A DNA stretch of 55,756 nt from Flavobacteriales bacterium (GTDB lineage: Bacteria > Bacteroidota > Bacteroidia > Flavobacteriales_D > Crocinitomicaceae), in contig CANLIL010000013.1 of assembly GCA_947491305.1 (NCBI GenBank), positions 1 to 55,756 of the forward strand, written 5' to 3'. The position numbers were made by a program, and so were the translations under genes. This document shows, one piece after another, positions 1-8,408 of this stretch (position 1 is its first letter; each line of letters starts with the position of its first letter). The notes under the pieces were generated by a model. The model searched no databases and was not told where the DNA came from. It was given only the letters and a program-made list of their open reading frames with translations.

Positions 1-894
1 TGAAATATCTGCCAACGAATCGCGGATATCACCAGGGCGATCTGGACCGTTAACAATTGTTGTACTTGGATGGTATTTACCCAAAGCAATTAAACGCTCT
101 TTAATGGAATCGATAACATTGTTTAGTGAGAAAAATTGTCCACAAGCAACATTGACTTGTTTTCCAAAAGCCAACTGATTTGTAGTAGAAAGTCCTAACA
201 AATTAGCATTAACCGCATTTTGTACAAACGTAAAATCACGTGTTTGATTGCCGTCTCCATTGATGATGATTTCTTCACCTTTCAACATTTTATCCATAAA
301 CTTTGGAATGGCCGCAGCATAAACACCATTTGGATCTTGGTTTGGACCAAATACATTAAAATAGCGAAAACCAATTGTTTCCATTTCGTGCAAACGAGCG
401 TAAACAGCAGCGTAATCTTCGTTTAATTTTTTTGTTACCGCATACGGACTCAATAAATTTCCTTCAGAACCAATTGTTTTAGGTGAAATTAAACTATCGC
501 CATATACGGAAGAAGAACTTGCATAAACAAAGCGTTTGATGCCAGCATCTTTCGCTGCATTCAACATGTTTAAAAAACCCGTTGCATTGGTTGCATGTGT
601 ATTTAATGGGAATTCTATCGAACGAGGAACAGAACCCAAAGCAGCTTGGTGAGAAATCGCATCAATTCCTTGTACAGCTTGATTGCATGTTTCGACAGAA
701 CGAATGTCACCTTCTAGAAATGAAAAATTCGGATGATTCAAAAAAGGTTGAATATTTTCTATTTTACCTGTTTCTAGATTATCAAGAACACGAACTGTTG
801 CACCAGCATTTAACAAAGCTTTTACAATGTTAGAACCAATAAAACCAGCTCCACCTGTTACTAAAATATGTTTACCATTCAACATTGCTATCAT
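1..894 (-). CDS. UDP-N-acetylglucosamine 4-epimerase-like protein (WbpP family), C-terminus missing
   Basis: This extended short-chain dehydrogenase probably interconverts UDP-GlcNAc and UDP-GalNAc (or the uronic acids) for surface polysaccharide. The sequence shows the NAD-binding GGAGFIGS at about residues 14-21 and the catalytic Y151-x3-K155 in SPYAVTKK. The segment GDGNQTRDF followed by a Val-Gln-Asn run, and GPDRPGDIRDSLADIS at the edge, match the WbpP/TviC branch. The gene runs out of the window after 298 codons, against roughly 340 usual for the family, so only the last few tens of residues are missing. ATG at 894 and ATG at 885 are both in frame; the choice between them is open. It starts only a few bases after the RNase Y stop, so the two are probably co-transcribed. 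The exact sugar substrate is inferred from family resemblance only. Confidence 0.85.
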   Translation of the reverse strand, partial: MIAMLNGKHILVTGGAGFIGSNIVKALLNAGATVRVLDNLETGKIENIQPFLNHPNFSFLEGDIRSVETCNQAVQGIDAISHQAALGSVPRSIEFPLNTHATNATGFLNMLNAAKDAGIKRFVYASSSSVYGDSLISPKTIGSEGNLLSPYAVTKKLNEDYAAVYARLHEMETIGFRYFNVFGPNQDPNGVYAAAIPKFMDKMLKGEEIIINGDGNQTRDFTFVQNAVNANLLGLSTTNQLAFGKQVNVACGQFFSLNNVIDSIKERLIALGKYHPSTTIVNGPDRPGDIRDSLADIS

Positions 895-900
895 CTAGAA

Positions 901-2433
901 TTATTTAGCGTAATTCACGGATCTTTTTTCACGAATAACCGTCACTTTCACTTGTCCTGGATACGTCATTTCTGTTTGAATACGTTGTGAAATTGCAAAC
1001 GACAATTCGTCTGCTTTTAAATCTGATATTTTTTCACTTTCAACCAATACACGTAACTCTCTACCTGCTTGAATTGCATACGCAGTAGAAACTCCATCAT
1101 AAGACATTGCTAACGATTCTAATTCTTTTATACGTTTGATGTAAGCTTCAACAATTTCTCTACGCGCACCTGGGCGAGCACCAGAAACAGCATCACACAC
1201 TTGTACAATCGGAGAAATCAAAGTTGACATTTCAATTTCATCGTGGTGCGCACCAATGGCATTACAAACTTCTGGTTTTTCACCATATTTTTCAGCCATT
1301 TTCATTCCCAAAATAGCGTGTGGCAATTCTGGCTCATCTTCTGGAACTTTACCAATATCGTGTAACAAACCAGCACGTTTAGCTAATTTAACATTCAACC
1401 CTAATTCTGCTGCCATTGTAGCACATAAATTAGCAACTTCACGTGAGTGTTGTAATAAGTTTTGACCATATGAAGAACGGTATTTCATTCGACCAACCAT
1501 ACGTGTCAATTCTGGATGTAAACCATGAATACCTAAATCCATGCATGTTCTTCTACCTGTTTCAGCAATTTCTTCTTCCAATTGTTTTTTCGTTTTAGCA
1601 ACTACTTCTTCAATTCGAGCAGGATGAATACGACCGTCAGAAACCAACTGATGCAATGCTAAACGAGCAATTTCTCTTCTAACAGGATCGAAACAAGAAA
1701 GGATAATTGCTTCAGGCGTATCATCAACAATAATTTCCACACCTGTTGCAGCTTCCAAAGCACGGATGTTTCGACCTTCACGACCAATGATTCGACCTTT
1801 CACCTCATCAGATTCGATGTTGAATACAGAAACTGCATTTTCTACAGCTTGTTCAGTTGCAACACGTTGAATTGTTTGAATAACGATTTTCTTCGCTTCT
1901 AGATTAGCATTTAATTTTGCTTCTTCAGTAATGTCTTTGATGTACGTCATTGCACTTGTTCGCGCTTCATCTTTCAATGCTTCCATTAATAGATTTTTAG
2001 CATCTTCAGAAGCCATTCCACTGATTCTAGACAATTCAGCTACGCGTTTTTCTTGGATTTTCTCTAATTCTTGGTGTTTTATTTCAAACGCCTGAATTTT
2101 GGTTTCTAATTCAGATTGATTGTCTTCTAAATTTTTTTCTTTTCGTTCAACCTCTTCTACTTTTTGAGACAACGTTTTTTCTTTTGCTCTTGCTCTATCT
2201 TCAGTTGATTGCAAACGACGTTCTTTCTCTTTCATCGTCACTTCATGCTCTTCTTTCAACTTTAAAAAGCGTTCTTTTGCTTGAAGTATTTTTTCTTTTT
2301 TAAGATTTTCGCCTTCACTTTCGGCATCTTGGATGATTTTATCCCTTTTGCTTTTAAGCACAACGTTTTGGAGTACGAAGACGCCTGCTCCTCCACCAAC
2401 AATACCTGATAACAGGCCTATTACTAAACTCAT
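901..2433 (-). CDS. rny: Ribonuclease Y
   Basis: This membrane-anchored endoribonuclease starts mRNA decay at the inner face of the membrane. From the ATG chosen here (510 residues) there is an N-terminal membrane helix ([11 protein letters not shown]), a long charged coiled coil to about residue 195, a KH domain with the [15 protein letters not shown] signature, and an HD domain whose metal-binding pair is H358-D359 in LLHDIGK. Length and domain order are normal for the family. A TTG nine codons upstream would extend the frame, but it would place a polar stretch before the helix, so ATG at 2433 is preferred. A 74-base gap separates it from zapA upstream, and the epimerase follows directly. 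RNase Y is the expected decay enzyme in genomes of this type that lack RNase E. Confidence 0.96.
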   Translation of the reverse strand: MSLVIGLLSGIVGGGAGVFVLQNVVLKSKRDKIIQDAESEGENLKKEKILQAKERFLKLKEEHEVTMKEKERRLQSTEDRARAKEKTLSQKVEEVERKEKNLEDNQSELETKIQAFEIKHQELEKIQEKRVAELSRISGMASEDAKNLLMEALKDEARTSAMTYIKDITEEAKLNANLEAKKIVIQTIQRVATEQAVENAVSVFNIESDEVKGRIIGREGRNIRALEAATGVEIIVDDTPEAIILSCFDPVRREIARLALHQLVSDGRIHPARIEEVVAKTKKQLEEEIAETGRRTCMDLGIHGLHPELTRMVGRMKYRSSYGQNLLQHSREVANLCATMAAELGLNVKLAKRAGLLHDIGKVPEDEPELPHAILGMKMAEKYGEKPEVCNAIGAHHDEIEMSTLISPIVQVCDAVSGARPGARREIVEAYIKRIKELESLAMSYDGVSTAYAIQAGRELRVLVESEKISDLKADELSFAISQRIQTEMTYPGQVKVTVIREKRSVNYAK

Positions 2434-2507
2434 GTTTTTATAATTTAAATTAAACAACAATCAATTTGTCGAAATTTAAAGCATCAATGAAGGAAATGAG
2501 TTTGAAT

Positions 2508-2798
2508 TTATTTCAATGAATCGAATTCTTTAGACAATTTCTCTAATTCATCTTCTATTTCTGAAAAATCAGGAGTAGCATCCGATGAATTCGTTGTCTT
2601 CGACGATTTTGAAGCTAACTGTAAGGCAGTCATAGCAAGTAAATCTTGCATATCTTTAACTGCATAATTGTCCTGAAGCGTTTTAATTGCTTTATTTATA
2701 TCTTCTGCAGCTTTTACAACTTTCGTTTCCTCACCTTCGTTAATGGTAAGTGGATACGTTCTTCCTGCTACAACGACTTTTATGGACAATTTTCCCAT
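2508..2798 (-). CDS. zapA: Cell division protein ZapA
   Basis: ZapA binds FtsZ filaments and bundles them at the division site. The 96-residue protein has the expected layout: an N-terminal globular part beginning with a beta strand (KLSIKVVVAGRTYPLTI), a central amphipathic helix (KVVKAAEDINKAI) and a C-terminal coiled coil with the conserved alanine-rich LLAMTALQLA stretch, followed by an acidic tail. It begins four bases after the coiled-coil gene upstream, so the pair is almost certainly translated from one message and may act together, as ZapA and ZapB do in enterics. RNase Y follows 74 bases downstream. Family assignment is from sequence pattern and size; the role is known from the family. 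Confidence 0.9.
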   Translation of the reverse strand: MGKLSIKVVVAGRTYPLTINEGEETKVVKAAEDINKAIKTLQDNYAVKDMQDLLAMTALQLASKSSKTTNSSDATPDFSEIEDELEKLSKEFDSLK

Positions 2799-2801
2799 TC
2801 G

Positions 2802-3110
2802 TTATTTTTTTAACTGACTAATGCAGTATTCAATTTCATTTACCAATTCATCAATTTCCTGCTCTTTTTTAACCAAAGAAACAGGCACTTCGACAACTTG
2901 ACTTTTCGCTTCAACTATTTCAGATGTTAGTTGAGAATTAAGGGCTGTTAATTGACGTTCTTGATCTCTAACAGCTAATAATTCTTCTTCTAAACGCACA
3001 TTCTCTTCTTTTAAAGAAATGTATTTTAATCGTTCATCATTCAAATGCTTGCTTAGATTTAGCATTTTAGTGCGAATCTCTTCAATAATATGATATAAAC
3101 GATCTGTCAT
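2802..3110 (-). CDS. Small coiled-coil protein upstream of zapA (ZapB-like by position)
   Basis: The 102-residue product is nearly all predicted coiled coil: heptad-like leucine, isoleucine and glutamate spacing from about residue 5 to 70 (RLEEELLAVRDQERQL), a short break around VVEVPVSLVKK, and a second short helix to the end. It has no signal peptide and no membrane segment, so it should be cytoplasmic. It is the first gene of the zapA-rny unit, with a promoter-like TTG-N19-TAATTTTG about 17 bases ahead of its ATG and only a 3-base gap before zapA. By analogy with ZapB, which is also a small coiled coil that works with ZapA, a division role is a reasonable inference, but no family-specific motif is visible and coiled coils resemble each other by chance. 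Confidence 0.7.
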   Translation of the reverse strand: MTDRLYHIIEEIRTKMLNLSKHLNDERLKYISLKEENVRLEEELLAVRDQERQLTALNSQLTSEIVEAKSQVVEVPVSLVKKEQEIDELVNEIEYCISQLKK

Positions 3111-3126
3111 AGCTTGCGACTTTTTA

Positions 3127-3156
3127 CAAAATTAGTTAAGTATTGTTATTTTACAA
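3127..3156 (-). promoter_or_regulatory. Promoter of the zapB-like/zapA/rny unit
   Basis: On the minus strand a TTG (3156-3154) is followed after 19 bases by TAATTTTG (3134-3127), a full match to the Bacteroidota housekeeping promoter TTG-N17-23-TAnnTTTG. The ATG at 3110 follows 16 bases after the -7 box, giving a leader of around ten bases. Confidence 0.65.
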
Positions 3157-3238
3157 CATTTTTAAGTAAATCTTACGCATTTTTTTTAAACAAATTGGTA
3201 GTGATTACTTTCTGATAAATTTTAGCGTTCGAATCCTA

Positions 3239-3266
3239 TTGATTTTTAGAATAAAAGCTAATTTTA
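3239..3266 (+). promoter_or_regulatory. Probable promoter of the M23 peptidase gene
   Basis: TTG at 3239-3241 is followed after 17 bases by TAATTTTA, one base off the TAnnTTTG box. It lies 16 bases ahead of the ATG at 3283. The divergent zapB-like promoter is about 80 bases away, so the two units share one intergenic region of 172 bases, which otherwise holds only AT-rich sequence. Confidence 0.45.
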
Positions 3267-3282
3267 CATAATTACTAATTGT

Positions 3283-4998
3283 ATGAAATTACACTTTTTT
3301 CTGATAGTTGTTTTAATTTCTGCTTGTAAATTGATTGCTCAAACCAATTTTCATCCACCGCTATTAATCCCATTAAATTTAGCTGCAAATTTTGGTGAAT
3401 TACGTCCAAATCACTTTCACATGGGGGTTGACTTTAAAACGAATGGCAGAGAAGGATTGCCGCTTTATTCAATTGACAAGGGTTATGTTGCACGAGTAAA
3501 AATTTCACCAAACGGTTATGGAAAAGTAATCTACATTAATCATCCAAACAATATTACGAGTGTGTATGCCCATTGTTCTGGTTTTGTTGGAATACTTGAT
3601 TCACTTGTCAAACAAAAACAACAAGAAGCTGAAAATTTTGAGGTTGAATTTTATTTAGACGAAGGTGAATTACCCATAAATAAAGGAGAACATGTTGCTT
3701 TTTCTGGAAACACAGGAAGTTCAACTGGACCACATTTACATTTTGAATTGAGAAATACGACAACAGAAGCAGCGTTGAATCCTTTAAAATTTGGATTTGA
3801 TATCAAAGACACAAAAGTGCCTCAGATTTCAGCTTTAAAAGTTGTTGCTCTTACCAAAAAAGGGTATCAAATCCCAAATAAATCACTTATTTTTCCTTTG
3901 AAGAAAAACGGAAAAGGCAGTATTGTTAAAGCAACAACAATTGAAATTCCTTCAAATTTTTGTTCGTTAGATGGCGGACAAGCTTTGTCTTTCGAAGTCA
4001 ACGATTTTATCGATGGTTCAACAAATGCTTGTGGAATTTACGAAAGTCATTTAAGCTCTTTGGGCGATACACTTTTTCAACAGCGAATGGATTCAATTTA
4101 TTTTGACCATTCGCGCTTTGTAAATAGCCATAAAGATTATGATGAGTACCTGATAAGTAAGCGAAAATTTAATAAAGCTTATAAAGTTGCACAAAATCCT
4201 TTAACAATTTATCCGATCAACCAAATTGGTATTTTAACACTTCAACCTGGAGATAGCATTCAACTAAATTACACAGCTAATGACGTTAAAAACAATGCAA
4301 GCAGCTTGGATTTCACTTTAAAAGCTAAAAAAGGAGAGCGTAATAATTTAATAGATTTTTATTCGCCATCTACTCATTTTATCCCTGACTCAAGCTATAT
4401 TTTTCAAGGAGAAAATTATATAATTTCAATTCCTGCATTTACTTTTTACGAACCGTTGAAAAAATATGTTGTTCTTGCTTATCCAAATTTGATTTTGGGA
4501 AATCAAAAAGACCCTATTCAATTACCAATCACACTAAAATTGAAGCCGATTTATTCAAAAGTCACCATTGAGAAACAATTTATTAAAATCAATAACAGTT
4601 ATACTAAAACTACCATTAATAAAGAAAATTGGTTAGAAGCAGAAACAAAAACATTGGGTAAAATAAACATCGGTATCGATACAATTCCACCTACTGTAAA
4701 CGCATTAAATTTCAATTCAACGGACACACTTTTGACCAAAAAAACCTTAACTTGGAAAGTCAATGAAGGTCAAACGGAATTAATCGATTATGATTTATTG
4801 ATTGACTCAATTTGGTATGTTTTAGAATATGAAAAAAAGGGTAGTTATTTGATTGTAACACTTCCAATGCTTTCAAATGAACCACACACATTAGAGATTG
4901 TCGCAGTTGATGCTTGCCAAAACAAAACAAGTTGGACTTGGAAAGGTTGGCTAACCAAACCGCCAATAAAAGAAGAAAGTCCAACCAAACTTGATTGA
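3283..4998 (+). CDS. M23 family (LytM-type) zinc metallopeptidase, exported
   Basis: The product should act on peptidoglycan cross-links in the periplasm. The metal-binding H46-x3-D50 (HMGVD) and the H151-L-H153 motif in GPHLHFELR are intact, so this looks like an active enzyme rather than an EnvC-like activator. The peptidase domain lies at the N-terminus (about residues 25-170), and some 400 residues of beta-rich sequence follow; this N-terminal placement with a long C-terminal extension is common for Bacteroidota homologues. The signal peptide ends either at a possible lipobox (ISAC, Cys15) or after AQ20; I cannot decide between a lipoprotein and a soluble protein. It is the only plus-strand gene in the first 43 kb and is convergent with the DUF2231-like gene. 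Confidence 0.88.
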   Translation: MKLHFFLIVVLISACKLIAQTNFHPPLLIPLNLAANFGELRPNHFHMGVDFKTNGREGLPLYSIDKGYVARVKISPNGYGKVIYINHPNNITSVYAHCSGFVGILDSLVKQKQQEAENFEVEFYLDEGELPINKGEHVAFSGNTGSSTGPHLHFELRNTTTEAALNPLKFGFDIKDTKVPQISALKVVALTKKGYQIPNKSLIFPLKKNGKGSIVKATTIEIPSNFCSLDGGQALSFEVNDFIDGSTNACGIYESHLSSLGDTLFQQRMDSIYFDHSRFVNSHKDYDEYLISKRKFNKAYKVAQNPLTIYPINQIGILTLQPGDSIQLNYTANDVKNNASSLDFTLKAKKGERNNLIDFYSPSTHFIPDSSYIFQGENYIISIPAFTFYEPLKKYVVLAYPNLILGNQKDPIQLPITLKLKPIYSKVTIEKQFIKINNSYTKTTINKENWLEAETKTLGKINIGIDTIPPTVNALNFNSTDTLLTKKTLTWKVNEGQTELIDYDLLIDSIWYVLEYEKKGSYLIVTLPMLSNEPHTLEIVAVDACQNKTSWTWKGWLTKPPIKEESPTKLD

Positions 4999-5030
4999 AC
5001 TTTCTGTTATTACAATAATACTATTAATAG

Positions 5031-5507
5031 TTAGTCTTCATCTTCCACTTGAACAGGAGCTTTGTAATCTGCTCTAATTTCAGTATGACGAATTTCACCA
5101 CCCGTTGTACCCACTTTTCTACCTTGATAAATCACTAATACCGCAATAAAAAGCACCGTATAACTTGCTATTTTAGCAATTGCTTTTCGTTTCCAACACA
5201 GCCACAAAGCAAAAACAGACAATCCGCCTAAGATATAAGCAAGCAATGCAAAAACTTCAGCTTGTTCTTCGTGTTCGTGAATTGTATTGTGCGTTACACC
5301 TGCGATATTTTCAGCAATTTCTTCCGCACCTTCGCCTGTTGTCATACTAATAAAGGTTGTAATTGCTGTCAGCGTAAATAAGAAATATGCTATTCTTTTC
5401 ACAAGTTCTGATTTGAATAAAAAACCAGAAATTAATATTAAAACACCAATTATCGGCGTAATGATTGGCAAATGATTTACCACTAAATGCAAATGAGCTT
5501 CGTTCAT
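5031..5507 (-). CDS. Small four-helix membrane protein, DUF2231-like
   Basis: The 158-residue protein has four hydrophobic segments: about residues 10-29, 37-57, 87-105 and 112-128. The N-terminal HLHLVVNHLPII is typical of the DUF2231 family, whose histidines are thought to sit at the membrane surface; a further His cluster (HNTIHEHEEQAE) lies in the loop after helix 2. The C-terminus is charged. The function is not known. It follows the ferritin/VIT gene by 31 bases on the same strand, and genes of this kind are often found near cytochromes or metal proteins, which fits the neighbourhood here. The family assignment is by motif only. Confidence 0.7.
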   Translation of the reverse strand: MNEAHLHLVVNHLPIITPIIGVLILISGFLFKSELVKRIAYFLFTLTAITTFISMTTGEGAEEIAENIAGVTHNTIHEHEEQAEVFALLAYILGGLSVFALWLCWKRKAIAKIASYTVLFIAVLVIYQGRKVGTTGGEIRHTEIRADYKAPVQVEDED

Positions 5508-5538
5508 AATTTTTTATTTTAATTTATTACTATATGTA

Positions 5539-6636
5539 TTATCCAATCATAGAAACTCCTATGATTTTCCCTATTCCAAATGTAACAGCTGCCGCTGCTA
5601 ATCCAAAAATAACTTGTCTAAAACCTGAAAACCAAACATTTTTTCCAGTAAATAATGTAATTGCTGCTCCAATAATGAATAAACCAAAGCCACTCGCAAT
5701 TGTACTTAATAATATTGCAGTATATCCTTTTGTAAAAAAGAAAGGTATTACTGGAATCACCGCTCCAATTGCAAATAATATAAATGAAGAAATTGCTGCT
5801 TCCATAGCTGAACCTTTCAATTCTTCATGGTTAATACCTAATTCTTCTTTAACCAAAACAGCGTGTGCTTTAGCTGTGTCATTCATTAAGCTATCTACAA
5901 TTTCATTTACTTGATCTTCTGGAATTCCTTTAGCAAGATAAATTAATTTCAATTCTTTTCGTTCGCCTTCAGGATTATTCACCAATTCTTCCATTTCTAA
6001 ATCCATTTGATTTTCGTACAATTCTTGCGAACTTTTAACGGAAATCCATTCACCTAAAGCCATTGAAAGTGCTCCAGCTAACAATCCGGCTAAACCTGCT
6101 ACCAACACGCCAGATTGATTGGTAGACGCACCAGCTATTCCCATTACTAAGCTGAAATTGGACACCAAACCATCATTTCCTCCGAGAACAGCTGCACGAA
6201 TGGCATTTCCACCAACGGAACGATGTCTTTTTTCAAAGCGTGCTAATTGAGAACCGGCAACTTTTGTATCTGTATCTAAAATTGAACGCAGAATTTTAAC
6301 GTGAGAATCTTCGTTTCCAGTAACTTGAATGTTTGTCTTCTTTTTTTGACGAATAACAGCAGTTGCTAAGCCTTTTTCTGTATCCAATAAAGAACCTAAA
6401 ATATAATCATAGCCAAAAACCCGTCCAATGAGGTGTAATGTTTTTGCGCGCCAAGAAGGCAATGCAATTGCATCAAAATCAACATTTAATTTTTTAGCAA
6501 ATTCGACTGCATGACTTTTTTCAATTTCACTCATTTGAGCAAAAACATGCGCCACCGCTTCATCTGCTTCATTTTTAGCCAAAATATCGTAAAGATACCA
6601 AGCGTCTATTTCTGTTTGTACGTGTGATAAATCCAT
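5539..6636 (-). CDS. Di-iron ferritin-like domain fused to a VIT1/CCC1-type membrane transporter
   Basis: The 365-residue protein has two parts. Residues 1-120 form a rubrerythrin-like four-helix domain with a complete set of candidate di-iron ligands: E9, E39-x2-H42, E87 and E109-x2-H112. Residues 145-365 form a VIT1/CCC1 domain with GGNDGLVSNFSLVMGIAGA, the ALSMALGEWISVKSSQEL stretch and about five membrane helices. The architecture is that of the membrane-bound ferritin MbfA, which exports iron and protects against peroxide; iron or manganese export from the cytoplasm is therefore inferred. A promoter-like TATATTTG lies 48 bases ahead of the start, and the short leader holds a TAGTAA/TTACTA inverted repeat. 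The DUF2231-like gene follows. The substrate cannot be read from the sequence. Confidence 0.9.
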   Translation of the reverse strand: MDLSHVQTEIDAWYLYDILAKNEADEAVAHVFAQMSEIEKSHAVEFAKKLNVDFDAIALPSWRAKTLHLIGRVFGYDYILGSLLDTEKGLATAVIRQKKKTNIQVTGNEDSHVKILRSILDTDTKVAGSQLARFEKRHRSVGGNAIRAAVLGGNDGLVSNFSLVMGIAGASTNQSGVLVAGLAGLLAGALSMALGEWISVKSSQELYENQMDLEMEELVNNPEGERKELKLIYLAKGIPEDQVNEIVDSLMNDTAKAHAVLVKEELGINHEELKGSAMEAAISSFILFAIGAVIPVIPFFFTKGYTAILLSTIASGFGLFIIGAAITLFTGKNVWFSGFRQVIFGLAAAAVTFGIGKIIGVSMIG

Positions 6637-6639
6637 ATT

Positions 6640-6656
6640 TAGTAAGTTAGTTACTA
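6640..6656 (-). repeat. Small inverted repeat in the leader of the ferritin/VIT gene
   Basis: TAGTAA and TTACTA arms flank five bases directly ahead of the start codon region. The stem is weak (six A/T-rich pairs) and could either fold in the mRNA or serve as a protein site. No function is claimed. Confidence 0.35.
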
Positions 6657-6683
6657 GGTATTAGGAATTAGTTTTTTAGATTT

Positions 6684-6691
6684 CAAATATA
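6684..6691 (-). promoter_or_regulatory. -7 box ahead of the ferritin/VIT gene
   Basis: TATATTTG on the minus strand matches TAnnTTTG exactly. No TTG is found at the usual 17-23 base distance upstream, so the site may need an activator or be weak. The leader would be about 40 bases. Confidence 0.4.
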
Positions 6692-6750
6692 TCACAATCT
6701 AGTCTTAAAATCCTTAAATCTTAACATCCTTTTGTCTTTTTTCAAGTTAG

Positions 6751-7218
6751 TTAATTAGCGAATAATGCTGATGTTGATACTCCGTGACATGAATTACAAG
6801 CACCTGAACCGATTGTAGTAGACATGTAATTTGTAGTTCCGTTTGGACCAGTAATCGCTGGATATAATCCAGTATATGTGTTCGATTCTGTCGTGTAAAA
6901 ATTACCTTTACTGTCAATAGCTACTGTATATTTTAAGGTCCCGCCGCCATTAGGTTGCGTATAAAACTTTACAGTTCCTGATGACAAGTGTGCGCTTAAA
7001 GCTGTATTATAAACACTTCCAGCAGCATTGAAACATCCTTTTCCTTCTCCACCACTTTTATGGCAAGTTAAGCAGTTTTGGCCAAAGTTATGACTGTCAT
7101 CACTTCCATTTGAACTAATGTTTGAAACGCTACAATCTCCATCTTTTTTACAACTTGGCAAGGAGACACTTATACCAACTACTAAAAATAATACTGTTAA
7201 AATTGATGTAATTTTCAT
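6751..7218 (-). CDS. Exported c-type haem lipoprotein with two CxxCH motifs
   Basis: The 155-residue protein has an N-terminal hydrophobic segment ending in a lipobox-like LPSC (Cys23) and two haem-attachment motifs, CLTCH at residues 49-53 and CNSCH at 141-145. Between them lies a beta-rich domain with the pattern SGTVKFYTQPNGGGTLKY and FYTTESNTY. Proteins of this layout (SHNxGQNCxxCH near the start, GACNSCHG near the end) occur in Bacteroidota but have no defined role that I know. Here it is the last gene of the metal-efflux unit, 46 bases after the adaptor gene, with three ATTTG repeats in that gap. Two haems at opposite ends of a small domain could bring them face to face or use one motif per subunit; this is inference. 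Confidence 0.8.
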   Translation of the reverse strand: MKITSILTVLFLVVGISVSLPSCKKDGDCSVSNISSNGSDDSHNFGQNCLTCHKSGGEGKGCFNAAGSVYNTALSAHLSSGTVKFYTQPNGGGTLKYTVAIDSKGNFYTTESNTYTGLYPAITGPNGTTNYMSTTIGSGACNSCHGVSTSALFAN

Positions 7219-7224
7219 TTTATT

Positions 7225-7242
7225 TGATTTGATTTGATAGTT
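7225..7242. repeat. Short tandem repeat (ATTTG, three copies)
   Basis: Three copies of ATTTG lie in the 46-base gap between the adaptor gene and the haem lipoprotein gene, within the leader of the latter. A change in copy number would alter spacing to the start codon. Three copies are near the lower limit for slippage. Confidence 0.4.
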
Positions 7243-7264
7243 GTTATTAATTACAAGGTACGAT

Positions 7265-8404
7265 TTATTCTTCAGCTTTCAATAAAAAAGTTGAAAGAAT
7301 ATCATACGCTCCATTAATAACTAGTTGTTGAGAATAGTTATACTTTTTTGCTTTAAATTCAAACGCTGTCCATTCATTTTCAGTCGTTAAAATACTTACT
7401 TCCGCAGGGATAAAAGAAGTTTTAGCACCTTTTTTCACAGGGATAAAAACTACATTTCTACTATTTAATTCAACAATTGCTTCTGATGGAACACAATATT
7501 GAGAAGTTGTCCCTGTATGGATGGTAGCTTTAAAATAAGAACCTGGCGCAATTGTACTATTTTCTTTATCTAAATGACAATGAACAAGTACTGTTCTATC
7601 TTGAGCAATTTCTTTACCAATCAAAAACACTTTAGCTGTAATTATTTCATTGTTATCTGTTAATGCTAAATTCACTTTTTGTCCAATTTTCAAATATTTT
7701 AAATCTTTTTCAAAAACGATTACTTCAGCATGCGCATGTTTTAAATCAATAATTTCCATTAAATGATCTTTAGGTTCTGCATAAGACCCGACACTCAATG
7801 CCAATTTCGTGACAACTCCGCTAAACGGTGCTATAACTGGTATTTCAGATTGTATTGTTCCAGCATTCAGTTTAACGAGTGACAAACCTGCCATAGCCAA
7901 TTTAGCTTTTAAACCATTTTTCTTAGCCAAAGCTGCATTGTAAGTTGATTTTGCATATTGATAGGATTTCAAACTACCTGCTTCTTGTCTTACAAGACTA
8001 GTTTGACGATCCAATTCTGCATTTAAAAACTCCAAATTCCCGTTTACTTCAATGTAATCTTGTTGTAATTCAATTAAAACAGGGTCTTCAAGTGTAAATA
8101 ATGTTTGTCCTTTTTGAACCAACATACCGTCCAATACTTTTACAGACTTAATAAAACCTCCAAACTGAGCGGCAATAATTGTTTTATTTTGTGGCGGGAT
8201 TTCAATTTTTCCATTTGCCTGAATCAATAAACCAATTGACTTTAATGTGGGTTTTCCTTCTTCGATTCCCGCATTTTTTATTTGTTCGTCATTTAAGGAA
8301 ATAGTTGAATCAACCACTTGTTTTTTATCGATTTGAACGCCTTCATTTGAAGAACATGCGCTCAACATGACTAATAATATACTAATTGAGATAATTTTTT
8401 TCAT
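7265..8404 (-). CDS. RND efflux periplasmic adaptor lipoprotein (CzcB/CusB type)
   Basis: The adaptor links the inner-membrane RND pump to the outer-membrane factor. The 379-residue protein begins with a lipoprotein signal ending in LSAC (Cys17), followed by an acidic stretch, the first half of a barrel/lipoyl domain (IIAAQFGGFIKSVKVLDGMLVQKGQTLFTL), a helical hairpin (about residues 115-165), the second lipoyl half (IPVIAPFSGVVTKLALSVGSYAE in part) and a membrane-proximal domain. There is no long histidine- or methionine-rich tail that would point to a particular metal. It starts four bases after the CzcA-OMF stop and is clearly in the same operon. Assignment to the heavy-metal subgroup rests on the partner pump. 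Confidence 0.92.
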   Translation of the reverse strand: MKKIISISILLVMLSACSSNEGVQIDKKQVVDSTISLNDEQIKNAGIEEGKPTLKSIGLLIQANGKIEIPPQNKTIIAAQFGGFIKSVKVLDGMLVQKGQTLFTLEDPVLIELQQDYIEVNGNLEFLNAELDRQTSLVRQEAGSLKSYQYAKSTYNAALAKKNGLKAKLAMAGLSLVKLNAGTIQSEIPVIAPFSGVVTKLALSVGSYAEPKDHLMEIIDLKHAHAEVIVFEKDLKYLKIGQKVNLALTDNNEIITAKVFLIGKEIAQDRTVLVHCHLDKENSTIAPGSYFKATIHTGTTSQYCVPSEAIVELNSRNVVFIPVKKGAKTSFIPAEVSILTTENEWTAFEFKAKKYNYSQQLVINGAYDILSTFLLKAEE

Positions 8405-8408
8405 TTTA

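Noticed and set aside
2434-2507. Possible 6S RNA between zapA and rny
   Set aside because: 6S RNA often lies near zapA in proteobacteria, but the gap has only 74 bases and no long hairpin.
3222-3238. GCGTTCGAATCC, which looks like a tRNA T-arm or integration remnant
   Set aside because: No flanking stems pair and no acceptor or anticodon arm is near; the match is limited to the common TTCGAAT loop.
5020-5031. ACTATTAATAGT palindrome between convergent genes
   Set aside because: It is A/T-only apart from one pair at each end and has no loop or T-run, so it is not a convincing terminator or operator.
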